Assembly (NCBI GenBank): GCA_029718625.1
Contig: CM056379.1
Coordinates: forward strand, 65,127,626 to 65,191,625
Source: Synaphobranchus kaupii
Lineage: Eukaryota; Chordata; Actinopteri; Anguilliformes; Synaphobranchidae
Direction of reading: 5' to 3'
DNA: 64,000 nt
Shown: piece after piece, positions 21,750-32,498 of the stretch
Position numbering within the stretch: the stretch's first letter is position 1
Layout: each line of letters opens with the position of its first letter
Notes under the pieces: model-generated
The model's input: only the letters and a program-made list of their open reading frames with translations
The model's database searches: none
Told to the model about the DNA's origin: nothing
Program-made: the position numbers and the translations under genes

Positions 21750-23213
21750 TTAATTCATTTTTTCAACAATTTTCTCCAAAAGAGACAGTAGTCTCTCTTC
21801 CCTGGCCTCCTCCCTAGCCAGCCTAGCCTCTGCCTGCTCTGCCTCCCTCTCTAAAAATTGCAGGACAGGGTCCTCCCTCCGCTGCCTCTTGCTCCCTGGC
21901 CCTGGCTGCCTCTCCTGCTCAGGCTCAGGAGCAGAAAATGAGGAGGCCTCTGCAGAAACGGTAGAGGGTTCTCCCCAGGATGAGGTAATCAGGCAGGGAG
22001 GCCTTATGGATGGCTTCCTGCCTATTGCCTCATCCATTAGGGAAAACCACTTCCACGTTCCTGCAGTGACCTCCCCAGACTCCGTCCCAGACCCTGATGG
22101 TGGCTTCTGGAGTTCCTGTAACATTATAGGCAACACATTTGGACCTGCACACTGGGATTTAAAAGAGATCAGATTAAAAAGCCATCATGTTTAGGATAAT
22201 GCTTTCATTTTTATTTATTACTTGGCATACTGCTAAAGAAAAACTGCACAAAAAAAAAACTGTTTCAGTCCATAGACCGTCCTCAGTGTTAAAGGAAACG
22301 CAGCAGAGCACACACTTAAATGCACAGCACCAACAGATAATTACAAATAATGTTTAACTATATGTTAAACAGTCAACAACAATTACATGATGAATGCGAT
22401 GCTCTATATTACTTTATCTCTATCTCACCCTTCTACCAACTACATTAATGGAAGTAGAAAGTAATTGTATAGCAAACCAATGATTTTTAAAAACAAACCT
22501 TGTAGGTCTTCTTTAGATTTTCCCACTTTTTTGCTGCCTTTGTGGGGCTGATAACAGCACTGAGGTCCATTTCTTTCAACAGAATTCTAGGTAAATTAAA
22601 CATAATTTAAGTTGCAAAACAAATGACTAAACCACATCCAAGATATTAGATGGTACACATCTGATTTAAAAATGTCATTGAATTATTATTTTTTAAATAC
22701 TGCCTAAGATGTAACATCATTTTTTTGTTGGGATGTTGGTAATGTTGCCAACCCCTTACAAAACATAAGTTTATTAAAGTATACTACAAGGGTACATGTT
22801 TTAAGCAACAAATGGGAAAGTAGGCCTACATTTACTTTCAGGTAAACTTTCAATAAGTAAACTTACAAGTCTACTCATAGAAGAGTTGGCCAATTTAGTG
22901 CACAATCACATTTAGTAAGATATTAGTGTATTTAAAGTATTCTCAAAAACAGTGCTAGCACGAATATAAAAATTATATGAGACAAGGAGGGAGGTAGATG
23001 AAGTTGTTTGAATCTAATGTTAAACGTTTCCCGTTCCTACCGGTTTCTCAAGCTAATTGTAGATAATTGACGAGTTATGAATAAGTTAAAACATTATTGT
23101 GCTTGAACTTACTCCCATCCTTGCTGAGCGGCGTTGCGCCGCCCCGAGAAGAGGCTGTCCTTCTCTCCCCTCAGCTTTATTAGCCTCTCCACATCTTGAT
23201 CTGTCCCTGCCAT
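21750..23213 (-). CDS. Harbinger Myb/SANT-like DNA-binding partner, three exons
   Basis: This protein is the second gene of PIF/Harbinger elements: a trihelix Myb/SANT-like domain that binds subterminal DNA and recruits the transposase. Exon 1, 23,113-23,213, begins MAGTDQDVERLIKLRG and ends GRRNAAQQGW at a GTAAGT donor. Exon 2, 22,499-22,586, has an ACCTAG acceptor and encodes LLKEMDLSAVISPTKAAKKW plus ENLKKTYK. Exon 3, 21,750-22,151, starts after TTAAATCCCAG and runs through SGTESGEVTAGTWKWF to a C-terminal charged coiled coil rich in Glu, Ala and Arg. The phases match (2, then 0) and give about 196 residues. The three Trp of the domain are in place. Converges with the transposase gene, with 158 bp between stop codons. 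Confidence 0.88.
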
Positions 23214-24048
23214 AACGTTACATGAAAGGATGACTAAAAAAATGTGGCCATTTCCAAAATGTGCAGGTATCACTTCTTGCTAACATTAAATCAACTCAAC
23301 ATCGTCAATTATATCATTAACTAGTACTTATAGCTAAGTTAGTATTAGCATGACATTGAAGTGTTGAACAGTAACGTTAGCTAGCTTGCTAGCTTATTAT
23401 GTTGAATGAAGTATCGAAACCAGTTAAATTTAGGCAATAAATAAGTAGCTAGTTCATTAGTAAATGTTATGAACTCAATAAAGGCAAACGCTAGCATGGT
23501 CGGTAGGTAACGTTAGTTAACGTACGTTAGTTAACGTTAGCCATCTAGCTAGCTAACTCAGTTAGCTAAGTTGCATTTTCCATTAAGCGTAACGGTAGCT
23601 CGCAATAATTATGAAATGAAAAAATAATTAACATCAACTGACAAGTTTAATTATAAACTTAACATTAACATTTTGGTTGTAAAGCTGACAGAACGAAGAA
23701 CACATACCAATTTGTTTAACACGTAAAATGCAACTTGCATTTTATACTTACATTTGTAGACAAACGCAGGCTCAGCCATCGCCATCTTGAAAAAAAGGTG
23801 TCTCCGGTCATGTAGTGTACATCGTTTGTACACTACATTTTGCAGTGCATTGTGGGGGATATTGAGTGCACTAACTAGGGTGTCAAATTGACATTTTGAA
23901 TTTTGGACACCCTACAAAATGGCCGACACCCTAAATAGTGCACTATATAGTGAATAGGGAGCGATTCCGAACACAGCCCTAGTGAGATTTCCGTAAAAGT
24001 TCTGTATCGATGTGATGTGTGAACAAAGCCAGACCATTACCGGATCAA

Positions 24049-24432
24049 TCACGCACAACATTCTGACGTAAACACGGCGACGTGAGTGAACCCATCACAA
24101 ACCCACTGCCCGTCGTCAAAATTATTAATGACACTAGACCGGAAGACTTTGCCATGGGGTCGCTCCCGTACCCACATTCGTCTTGCCGAACCCCGAGCCA
24201 CATGAAAGACTCGTACAGCCTCCAGCCGCCACAGGCGACGTCTCCGGCTTTGAGCCAAGCTAAAGCGGAGTTGTTCCCGACTTATCCTGATTTTTTCATT
24301 AAGTTTTTGTTTACGAATGGTGTTTCGTGATTGGAACAGATGTATTATTGCCAGCGTTTGCCTCGAAAATGTATAAATAAACAAGAGTAACTGTAGTACA
24401 ACTGCACACTCTGTCACTTCATCACCCGCCAT
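24049..24432 (-). pseudogene. Remnant N-terminal exon of another Harbinger-type transposase
   Basis: A 127-residue frame on minus includes RRRRLWRLEAVRVFHVARGS followed by a W-x-R-x-R-P-x-G-x-F...V-x-N-x-F-x-D-x-x-W pattern (RRMWVRERPHGKVF, then NNFDDGQWV). This resembles, from memory of the family, the N-terminal region of a second group of fish HARBI1-like transposases. No DDE domain follows, so it is a truncated relic of the older element that encloses it. It may also be a chance frame; the match is by pattern only. Confidence 0.4.
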
Positions 24433-25419
24433 TTTTCAGTAGTAAGTAAACAAACGTATCCTAGCAACATAGGGTAGAGCGTTGGTTGTATGAACGCTAC
24501 CAATTACGGAAACCTCACTAGGTCTTTTGCCGGCAAATTGCCGGCGCGGATATTCCGGAATTTCGACTTTGGCTCTTATTCACACATGACCCCTATCTGG
24601 CAATGTTCCGGAAAATTTACGGATAAGGCTGCATGTGTGAAAGGGGTTAATACGGAACATTCCGGAATATTGCTGGATCAACTTTTCCGGTAATGTTCCG
24701 TATTGCATGTGTGAAAGAGGCTTATGATAGGCCGAACAGTTCAAAAGCCGACGCAAACTAGACACCGTGGGCGTGTTCGAGTAGACATCGGTGAGCAGTC
24801 GGCTTGCCTGCCTCAGGCAGAAATGACAAACGCCTGAGCAGATCGAACTGGGACAGTTTCAGACGTTTCTGACCGGCAGGGAGAAAAACAATATGGAGGA
24901 GTTAGCCGTGTTGTTTGTGGTTGCGGATGACTTGGAGGCGACAGAGATGTCTTTTTTACTTAAATTTACAAGAAATGGAGGAGAACGAATGAAGGTTATT
25001 TTAATACTGACTTAGGCCTACATTATTTAATGACTTGTATTGTTAGGGTAATCAGTATTTATCTTTTGCTAGGCGACTTTGGCTAAGCACCCTGAATTGT
25101 TCCACGGTGAAACTCCAATTAAAGTTCTTGAATAAATATGTATAATTGCCATTGGAATGGCGTTGGGTGCCGTTTCATTATCGAATAACTAAATGATTTA
25201 GCTAAGCTGTCATCTGTTATGGTAACATACCTGTAAATATTAGGCTGCTTATGTTCTATTGCTCATATTCAGTTGTTTCTTGTCTGTCAATTTATGAAAT
25301 GGCCTAAACTACACCTGTCATCTGTGTTTAGACTAGGAAACACTAGGTAGACATGTCATTTTAGTTAATCTAAACCCAGAAGACATCAAGTCTGCGAGCT
25401 GTAGAAATCATCAGATGCT

Positions 25420-25600
25420 GGGTATATTCACTGGTGATGCTATGCCAGGCCTGTACTGCAGTCTTCTTCAGTTACAATATGGATGAAAATGCCCTCAAAT
25501 TGAAGCTTACAGTCTGTATTTTAGCCTCACAATCATTGTTTCATTTCACATCCAAAGTGCTGGAGTACAGAGCCAAAACACAGAAAAAAAATATTCACTG
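25420..25600 (+). repeat. Internally deleted Tc1-like remnant
   Basis: CTGGTGATGCTATGCCAGGC and the following TGTACTGCAGTCTTCTTCAG match the inverse of a well-known part of fish Tc1 transposase genes, and the phrases from AAATTGAAGCTTACAGTCTG to GGAGTACAGAGCCAAAACA are typical of one of their ends. The middle is deleted. The 77-aa frame across it is not a gene. Confidence 0.7.
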
Positions 25601-25607
25601 TTCACTG

Positions 25608-25850
25608 TATATTACATTACATTACAATCATTTGGCAGACGGTTTTCTCCAAAGCGACTTACAATAAGTGCATATTGAAGGTCATTGACGCGACTACAAA
25701 GCAAATCCGACAAAGCACAGCTTTCTCACAGCGTAGGAGCTATCCCTAGTAGGAGTTATCCCTAGTAATCAGCTGAGCGCAGCAGAGTGGGGAGCGCAGC
25801 AGAGTGGGGAGTAGAATCAATACACCGAGATAGGTGGCGATATTGTGAAA
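25608..25850 (-). repeat. L2-tailed repeat fragment
   Basis: TTACATTACATTACAATCAT followed by TTGGCAGACG and CCAAAGCGACTTAC is the inverse of the 3' tail shared by fish L2-type LINEs and V-SINEs. A tandem pair of GAGCGCAGCAGAGTGGG follows at about 25,775-25,810. Related sequence, including AGCTATCCCTAG, recurs at 26,318. Confidence 0.65.
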
Positions 25851-26317
25851 TGATCCGCGTGTGTCATGACGAAACACCTCTCTCTCCTAGCACTCTAAAC
25901 CAATGCTGTTGTTGGTTTGTTTGAAGGCGCGGCGATGTTGATGAAGGCGCCCGAGAGCTGCTGCACCGCTGCTAAGGTGCCTGCTTAAACTTTTGTTTTC
26001 ATTTCCGCCTTACGCAGCACCGATTTTTCTGCCATCTCGGACAGTTTCCGATGCAGTCCGACGCAGATATGACGTAAATCGGCTCTAGCCGAACACGCCC
26101 ATTACTAGACTGCTTCAGGAATGATCTAACGTAAAACACGTAGATGAACTTATAAGGGGTTTCCTACCCTTTCAAAAAAAGTAAAAAATGTCATATTTGA
26201 GCGACTGGGAACGACGCTGTATCCACGCGTAACGACAGCTCATAGGGCAATAGTGGTATGCAGTCAGCATCAGATTGTCACATGTGCATCTTTACTGAGC
26301 TTGTCCTGGAAGAGATT

Positions 26318-26960
26318 ACATTACATTTATTTAGCAGACGCTTTTATCCAAAGCGACGTACAGTAAGTGCGTACAGAGACATCATCATCATTACAGAACA
26401 GACAAGGCAAAGCACATCCTTTGCATAATGTAGCAGCTATCCCTAGCAATGAACGTTGACTGTAGTTCACAGTAAGCTGTGGGCAAATCAGCAACACCAC
26501 ACTTTCATTCCAAATACTATTATAAACTATACTATTATAAACCATTCCAAATACTATTATAAACTATGCTATTATAAACCATTCCAAATACTATTATAAA
26601 CTATAATAAACAGACAGGAAAACACAGGGAACAGGGAACTGATATTCCTAGGTGAGGATATCAGTCAAGGTGGAGTCTGAAGAGGTGTGTCTTCAGGCCT
26701 CGACGGAATGCAGGCAGGGTTGGAGTAGAACGTAGGGGAATGGGAAGTTCATTCCACCACTGAGGTGTTAATGTGGAAAAACTCCGCAGTCGGGACAAGC
26801 GAGAGCCTTTGACACGGAGGGGGGGAAGTGCCAGTCGCCCTGCTGTAGAAGAGCGAAGTGGTCGAGCAGGAACATAGTTCTGGATTAAGTCCTGCAGGTA
26901 GGCGGGGCCTGTCCTATTTGCTGCAGTGTAGGCCAGGGTCAGAACTTTGAATGGACTGGA
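26318..26960 (-). repeat. L2-tailed interspersed repeat, longer fragment
   Basis: It starts with the inverse L2-type tail (TTACATTACATTTATTTAGC followed by AGACGCTTTTATCC) and continues through a degenerate tandem of CCAAATACTATTATAAACTA units (26,510-26,605) to a conserved tract rich in CCACCACTGAGG and GTCCTGCAGGTAGGCGGGGC. I know this tract as a common fish interspersed repeat but cannot name its family with certainty. It carries no intact frame. Confidence 0.55.
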
Positions 26961-27144
26961 TTGCTGTACAAGTACGTTTTTAGCCTATCCAGATTATATT
27001 TAGCCATGTGTAGCGCATTTGTTAGCTTTATGTACGTCATAGGCTAGCTTTTCTCTTTACGCGTGTGTGGTTTGTTGTTAGGTGTAATTGCGCTGGTCAT
27101 ATCTTTGCTGCTTCAACGATTACGATTATTTTATACATTTATAC

Positions 27145-27372
27145 ATGAACGTGGCAAGCAACTGTGGAAAGAAGAGCGTTTATTTCACGGTTGCTCAGGT
27201 CTTGGAGGAGCTGGACCACAGTGATTCCGGTGGTGAGGAAGGCGATTCCTTGGGCAGAGAGCAATGGGTGTGTTCGGCTAGAGACGATTTACGTCATATC
27301 TGCATCGGATTGCATCGGAAACTGTCCGAGATGGCAGAAAAGTCGGTGCTGCGTGGACTAAGGTGGAAATGA
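27145..27372 (+). pseudogene. Short frame, possible transposase N-terminus
   Basis: From the ATG at 27,145 the frame reads a short basic start then VYFTVAQVLEELDHSDSGGE and an acidic stretch. The acidic pattern faintly recalls the N-terminus of piggyBac-type transposases. The frame then enters the repeat end at 27,262, so anything that follows is repeat sequence. I do not recognise it; it may be chance. Confidence 0.2.
27262..27370 (-). repeat. Detached end of the GGGCGTGTTCG family
   Basis: GGTGTGTTCGGCTAGAGACG and the following TTTACGTCATATCTGC, GGAAACTGTCCGAGATGGC and AAGTCGGTGCTGCGT are the inverse of 25,990-26,096. Only this end is present here. Confidence 0.7.
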
Positions 27373-27383
27373 CAACAGGAGGT

Positions 27384-27797
27384 TAACCCTATTTCGCCTA
27401 TAGTTTGATAGGCAATATTACGTAGCTAGGTTACGGAACAATTATTCAGGAAATGGCTTTGTGTCGGTTGGAGAAATATGAAACGCGGAATTCTGATTGG
27501 CTGTTACGCCGCGTTCTCACAGCGAGCAACTTCGGTCGCCCAGTTGCCGAAAGTCCATTCATTCTCTATGAAGCTGAGCGACGTTCAGCGACCTGAGCAA
27601 CTAGAAAACTGAGCGACCAAAATCGGGCAATAAATGTTGCCCACAGTTTAACTTTTTGGCCGACATCAGCCGTAACAGCCAATCAGAATTCCGCGTTTCA
27701 TATTTCTCCAACCGACACGAAGCCATTTCCTGAATAATTGTTCCGTAACCTAGCTACGTAATATTGCCTATCAAGCTATAGGCGAAATAGGGTTAGC
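27384..27797. repeat. Inverted repeat of about 125 bp per arm
   Basis: The arm 27,384-27,512 (GGTTAACCCTATTTCGCC to CTGATTGGCTGTTACG) is the inverse of 27,672-27,797. The arms flank a 160-bp block of the GCCGCGTTCTCACAGCG family. The arrangement suggests a foldback element or an inverted duplication at the insertion point. Confidence 0.75.
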
Positions 27798-28600
27798 AGC
27801 GGTAGCAACAGTGAATCATTTATATATGATCATTGTATAATTATCAGTGTCATAACATAACCTTAAAGGATATATATGGCTTGTTTTACCAATATCACAT
27901 TGAGCCCAAACTACGTGTTGAGTTTAATACATAAATCTAACTAGATAGATAGATTTATGTATAAAACCGCCGGTACTTGCAATTACGTTCGATAAATAAA
28001 AGGGTCTTGAATCGGTTTCGATGATGAAAGACGGTATAGCTTCTTTATTTGTATACAGATCAGCATGATGTTGGTCAGCTTTCCAGTCTAACATGCCCTT
28101 ACACTCCAAATTTACTAGTAGCATTTAGCCTACTGTAAAACCGAATAATAGATAGATAAAGATCGCCAGCTCGCAACGAAGATAGATATAGCCTATCGCT
28201 AGCTAGTGAGAACACATTATTATCAGTGTCATGACATAACTATAAAGAACAGGCTGCATCGCAAATATGTCTTTCTTATATGTAGGCTACTGCCATTGTT
28301 TCTCTTCATCAAAAAATTGTAGCAGTACGAGCTGACTTGGATGACACAACGGGAAGCTCTTGCCCCGCCCCCAGCCTAGTAGACTTGACCGACCCAGCAA
28401 CCAAGTTGCTCGCTGTGAGAATGCGGCGTTACAGCCAATGTTTGCCAAAAAGTTAAACTGTGGGCAACATTTATCGGCCGATTTTGGTCGCTCAGTTTTC
28501 TAGTTGCTCAGGTCGCTGAAAGTCGCTCAGCTTCATAGAGAATTAATGGACTTCCGGCAACTGGGCGACCGAAGTTGCTCGCTGTGAGAACGCGGCGTAA
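27504..28600 (+). mobile_element. MITE-like element with TTACGCCGCGTTCTCACAGC ends
   Basis: TTACGCCGCGTTCTCACAGC with CGAGCAACTTCGGTCGCCCA on the left is mirrored at 28,425-28,600, ending CTGTGAGAACGCGGCGTAA. The left arm extends to about 27,665 (AACTTTTTGGC). A further partial end is at 28,398-28,430. The space between holds AT-rich DNA and the right arm of the inverted repeat at 27,797. No transposase was found. TTA...TAA may be part of the ends or a 3-bp duplication. Confidence 0.6.
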
Positions 28601-29068
28601 GTATCTGCCAGACGAGACGGGAGAAATCTTCTGAACTTCCAAATTAAAATCTCAGAACGTCCCAGTAAAAACTAGGCAGTCCACATCAAAGCGCCAAGTA
28701 AACAAATAAACTAATGTTTCCATGACAACGACTCCGTGTACTTGACTGTTTGTTTCTTCTTGTGACCTTTCAATGTGTATTTTGTTTCTAGCTAAACATA
28801 TTATTTATTTATTGGCATATTTGGTACCGAGTGGTCTAAATATAATGTAGCTATCCTGTTAATAACGTTGGCTTGACTTGTCACTTGTTTTTTACAGTAG
28901 CAAGCTTCGTTAACGTTATGTCTGACAGTGACAGCGATGCCGTTGCGGCACTATTCGCTGTACTTCTAGTGAAGAGGAGACGACAAAGATGGCGAAGAAA
29001 GGAGAGGACAATATTTTCCAATCCGCTGTGCTGCTTCATGATTGGTTAAGAGAATATGTTTCCTCTAT
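28601..29068. other. Short stretch between repeats
   Basis: No gene confirmed. A small frame at 28,918-28,988 (ATGTCTGACAGTGACAGCGA start, then VKRRRQRWRRKE-like residues ending at 29,048) looks like the acidic-basic N-terminal exon of a Harbinger-type transposase, but it has no partner exon. Confidence 0.4.
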
Positions 29069-29897
29069 AGAGTACTCAAGTGACTACGTCACGCTGGTTT
29101 CGGAAGTAAATTCCCCATTCATTTAGACCTTAGACATTAACTAAAGCTTACTTTTAAACCATTTCTACTGATTATGTCTTACCGTCAATTTCCCGGATTG
29201 TTCAATATAATGCTTGTTCGCAAACTATGCCGTTTTTCTGGACCAGCTTCAAGTATATTTTACGTTTTAGTATTTTTTTTGTGAACATCCCAGCGCTGGC
29301 ACTGTTTAAAAACTACACGTCCCATAATTCCCTCTGAACGAGCAGCCTTATCGCCAGACGTTTTCATATAACGTTAGCCAGCATTAGCACACAGCTCCGT
29401 TTTTAAACACCTTTTTCTAACGTTAGCTAGCTAGCTTGAAGGACTAAAAGCTATAATTGCGTTATGTGGTTAACCGTAGCATAGTTTCTGACCTTGTCGG
29501 GCGGGCTTCTCTACTTAGCAAGCTAACGTTAGCTTGTCTTGAGCGGTCTGTCACTAGCTAGCCTACTCCCATCTGCCACAGAGCAGACAGACGAGATGAT
29601 ATCTTATTGGTCGAGAACCACCTGTGCATTGCAGTACTAGATATGCAGTCCGTTAAAGTGGACTACAAGTCGAACTACAATGATTAATGCATTACTTTAA
29701 AAAAAAAAAATTGGAATATGCGATATATGGTCTATATCCTTGTACCACACAGGCTAATCCAGGAACGTTTCGGCTCATTCTATGAATCAGATTTCAAGAA
29801 ATAGTCGATAGTCTCCGAAGCCCATTCTATTTTCCATAGGGAATTTACTTCCGAAACCAGACTCCGCCCACGACTGACGTACTCACTTGAGTACTCT
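29069..29897 (-). mobile_element. MITE with AGTACTCAAGTGA ends, copy 2
   Basis: Full-length inverse copy of the element at 8,698-9,511, with ends AGAGTACTCAAGTGACTACG and its inverse. CTCTATAGAGTAC flanks both sides, suggesting that TATA or TA belongs to the duplicated target. No coding sequence. Confidence 0.8.
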
Positions 29898-29900
29898 ATA

Positions 29901-30190
29901 GAGTACTATAGCCCACTCCCGTTCGGAGGGAATTATGGGACGTGTAGTTTTAAACAGTGCCAGCGCTGGGATGTTCACAAAAAAAATACTAAAACGTAAA
30001 ATATACTCGAAGCTGGTCCAGAAAAACGACATAGTTTGCGAACGGGCCTTATATTGAACAATCCGGGAAATTGACGGTAAGACATAATCAGTAGAAATGG
30101 TTTAAAAGTAAGCTTTAGTTAATGTCTACGCTCTAAATGAATGGGGAAATTACTTTCGAAACCAGCGTGACGTAGTCACTTGAGTACTCT
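29901..30190 (+). mobile_element. Truncated MITE copy 3, head to tail with copy 2
   Basis: From CCGTTCGGAGGGAATTATGG at about 29,920 to TGAGTACTCT at 30,190 this matches positions 9,240-9,511 of copy 1. The left part is lost. It follows copy 2 directly, so the pair forms a partial inverted repeat. Confidence 0.8.
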
Positions 30191-30247
30191 ATTATGTAGC
30201 CTACGTTCTAAAACGCATCGAAAACTCCGGGTTTAAAACTTGACACA

Positions 30248-30293
30248 GGCTGTGTTCGGAATCGCTCCCTATTCACTATATAGTGCACTATTA
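30248..30293 (+). repeat. Solo end of the GGCTGTGTTCGG Harbinger family
   Basis: GGCTGTGTTCGGAATCGCTC followed by CCTATTCACTATATAGTGC matches the right end (inverse) of the complete element at 19,611-23,978. No second end is found nearby. Confidence 0.75.
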
Positions 30294-30337
30294 ATCTAAT
30301 TTTACACAAAACATGTCTTGGCTTTCATGATCTCTGT

Positions 30338-31848
30338 GGGCCCTATCTTGGCGATCTTGGCGCTTAGTCTAAGCGCATGGCGCTAAGTCCATTTAGGGCG
30401 TGTCCAAGTCTACTTTTGCTATTTTAACGGCGTGTTTTTTGGGCGCTAAGCACGGCGCAAGGTGCAACTGGGCTGAACCTAGTCTCTTCATTAATTATAG
30501 GTGTGTCTTGGGCGTGACATGCAATAAACCAATCAAAATGTCATATCCCATTCCCTTTAAAAGGCTGCTTTTCCACCTTGGCGTATTGCTTTTGATGGCG
30601 AAACAGACATGCTTGTGCGTGTTTAGTGCGATCAAGGAATCGGCTATATGGATCAGTAGCAGCAGCAGCAGTAGTAGTATTATGAGTTCCCGGTAATTCC
30701 TGACAGTGCTGTTTACGAAATATATGCTGTTAAATTTCGTTAAAATCACCTGCAACAGCTGAGAATAAGCGACCAATTGCTTCCTTCTCACCTTAGAAAA
30801 CGCCAAATTAGCCTGCTTGTTTAACGAATTTCGTTTGATTATGCAATGAACTCATGTTCAAGCTTCATCCGAAGTTCATTAGGCTACCTGCATTCTAATT
30901 TTGATTAATAACATAACTAACGTTATTTTGCCTTAATGATGACACTAAATACAACAAATCTGTCAGGTTGGCAACCCATAGGTTCAGCATATTTTCCCTT
31001 ATTTTATAATGTCCTGCTTATGGAAATGTGACCAACCTGTTTAACTGGTAGCGTAATACTTTAAAACTATTCACTTTCCCAGGAAGACCGTGAAAAGTGC
31101 GATGTACAGCAACTTTTTTCAGTCACAAACCATTCTATTTACTTACAGGCTGTATTCCTAGATAAACAGAGCTGTATTGTAATGACATCTGAAGCGCATT
31201 TTCAGAACGTAAATGTCCGTCTATTGCAGTAGCTACACGGGTTTTCCATTGAATGACAATTCGCGCATTAGGCAGCTCCTTTTTAATGGATAGCCATTGT
31301 CCCGTACCATCGCACATCGCCTGGATGTTGATGGAGTGGGCTGAGAGCAATGTAATGTGGCATCGTTTCCCTTCGCTGAGGGAAAGGTATGTGGACCTAT
31401 GGAACCTTTTATTATTATGCATTTTTGATATAGCCTACACAATAATAATATTTCACATTGTGATCTAGATATTTTAGTCATGCTTGTGCACGCCCCTGTG
31501 TGTAACAGACAGGAGGGTATGCGCGTTGTGCACACGCCTATGTAGACGCACTTATATGCGCCGTTAAAATAACATGTAAACAACTGCGACATGACTTTAG
31601 ACCAGGTTTGTAGTGGTTCTAGCGCAAGCGCTTTCTGCTGGCTCAAGATAGCAATATGCCAAAAAGAATCCTGGCCACTCCTCATCTTAAGACCAACACG
31701 GCCAGTTCACTTGTGATGGCGCAAGAATACATGCTAGTTTAAGGACGTAAGCGTTAGGCGTTATTATGGACCTAGCGCCGGGTGTAAGATAGCAAAGACA
31801 CTTGCGTTTGGGTTAGCGCCGCTTTGCGCCGGGTGTAAGATAGGGCCC
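30338..31848 (-). mobile_element. Non-autonomous Harbinger-like element, copy 2
   Basis: Inverse copy of the element at 14,572, starting GGGCCCTATCTTGGCG and ending GTAAGATAGGGCCC, with a perfect 3-bp duplication TGT at 30,335-30,337 and 31,849-31,851. It is about 490 bp shorter than copy 1. A trinucleotide run (AGCAGCAGCAGC, GTAGTAGTA) occurs near 30,657-30,680. The frames at 30,400-30,696 and 31,233-31,685 have counterparts in copy 1 but no known domain and are judged non-coding. Confidence 0.85.
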
Positions 31849-31851
31849 TGT

Positions 31852-32285
31852 GTGTTAATGTCATTCAGTTTAAAAATGTAGTTTTGAAGCATTTAAACGT
31901 AACATGACAAAACACCGGAGTTCGGTTATGAGACCCAGCTCTATCCAGAAACGTTAGCACATACATAGCTAGCTAGTAACTTTCGTGGCTAAACCTTGAA
32001 GGCGTTTTTCTCAAAAACATGGTTTGATAGCATTCCAAATGTAACGCGAAATAACTCGCTTGATATTTGGATTAGATAGATCATTTTGGTATCATTAGAA
32101 AGCTTACATCTTCCTCCCTCGTGTAGTATATAAAGCCCAAAATGTGTTTGGGGGTCAGTGCGATTGATTGTGATAGAGCAGGTCACTACAACAGTCCATA
32201 TCAACATTTTGACGAACTGTGCAGCCGCTCAGCCGCAGGTATAACGGTCAATAGACTACACACACGTTTGACTCTGGTGCATGTC
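31852..32285. other. Intergenic, nothing recognised
   Basis: Host sequence between the Harbinger-like copy and the Gypsy element. No gene is seen. Confidence 0.5.
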
Positions 32286-32290
32286 GACAT

Positions 32291-32484
32291 TGTCATGTTG
32301 GGTTCTTTTAATAACTTGGACAACTACAGTGAGTATGTTTTCTTTACTTTTATTAAACATACCTCGACACATGTGGTAGTGCTAACTTAACCAAGACTCC
32401 ATCTTGTCCCTCTGCACGTAATGTGCCCTCTCAACTCTAATGCGTGCTGACGTAGATCGTCACGCATACTTAGATTACACCACA
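32291..32484 (-). repeat. 3' LTR of the minus-strand Gypsy element
   Basis: 194 bp, equal in length to the other LTR at 36,690-36,883. Contains TTTTATTAAACAT, whose inverse holds an A/T-rich tract. The left flank is GACAT. Confidence 0.93.
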
Positions 32485-32498
32485 TCTCTCTTTCCCAG
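32485..32498 (-). promoter_or_regulatory. Polypurine tract
   Basis: Read on minus, CTGGGAAAGAGAGA lies directly against the 3' LTR, where second-strand synthesis is primed. Confidence 0.8.

Larger units (their letters stand above)
19611..23978 (+). mobile_element. PIF/Harbinger transposon, apparently complete
   Basis: The terminal inverted repeats start GGCTGTGTTCGGAATCGCTC and run at least 30 bp (to TATTCACT). The flanks are CTG (19,608-19,610) and CTA (23,979-23,981), a 3-bp duplication with one change; the related inverted arm at 24,520 has the uninterrupted sequence ACCTAGTGAG in inverse form. The element holds the two divergent-function genes expected of PIF/Harbinger: a DDE transposase on plus and a Myb/SANT-like DNA-binding protein on minus, converging. 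Both are open over their full length. A fragment with the same end is at 30,248. Confidence 0.9.
19480..24655. mobile_element. Older inverted-repeat element hosting an intact Harbinger
   Basis: The left arm, from TAACCCCTTTCACACATGC at about 19,480 to 19,608, is the inverse of 24,520-24,655. Both arms contain GCCGGCAATTTGCCGGC and CCGGAATATCCGC words. Between them, besides the inserted element at 19,611-23,978, lies a remnant of a Harbinger-type N-terminal exon at 24,049-24,432. I infer a DNA transposon of Harbinger type. The exact ends are uncertain because similar GGAACATTCCGG words continue to about 24,720. Confidence 0.6.
24769..26100 (+). mobile_element. Element with GGGCGTGTTCG ends, carrying other repeats
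   Basis: Starts GGGCGTGTTCGAGTAGAC and ends with CTAGCCGAACACGCCC, an imperfect terminal inverted repeat. The left part contains a short possible start of a coding exon (ATGGAGGAGTTAGCC at 24,894). A Tc1 remnant (25,420-25,600) and an L2-tailed repeat (from 25,608) lie inside. The right end, from about 25,990, is found inverted at 27,262-27,370, and the left end again at 17,427. The target duplication is not clear. Confidence 0.5.
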
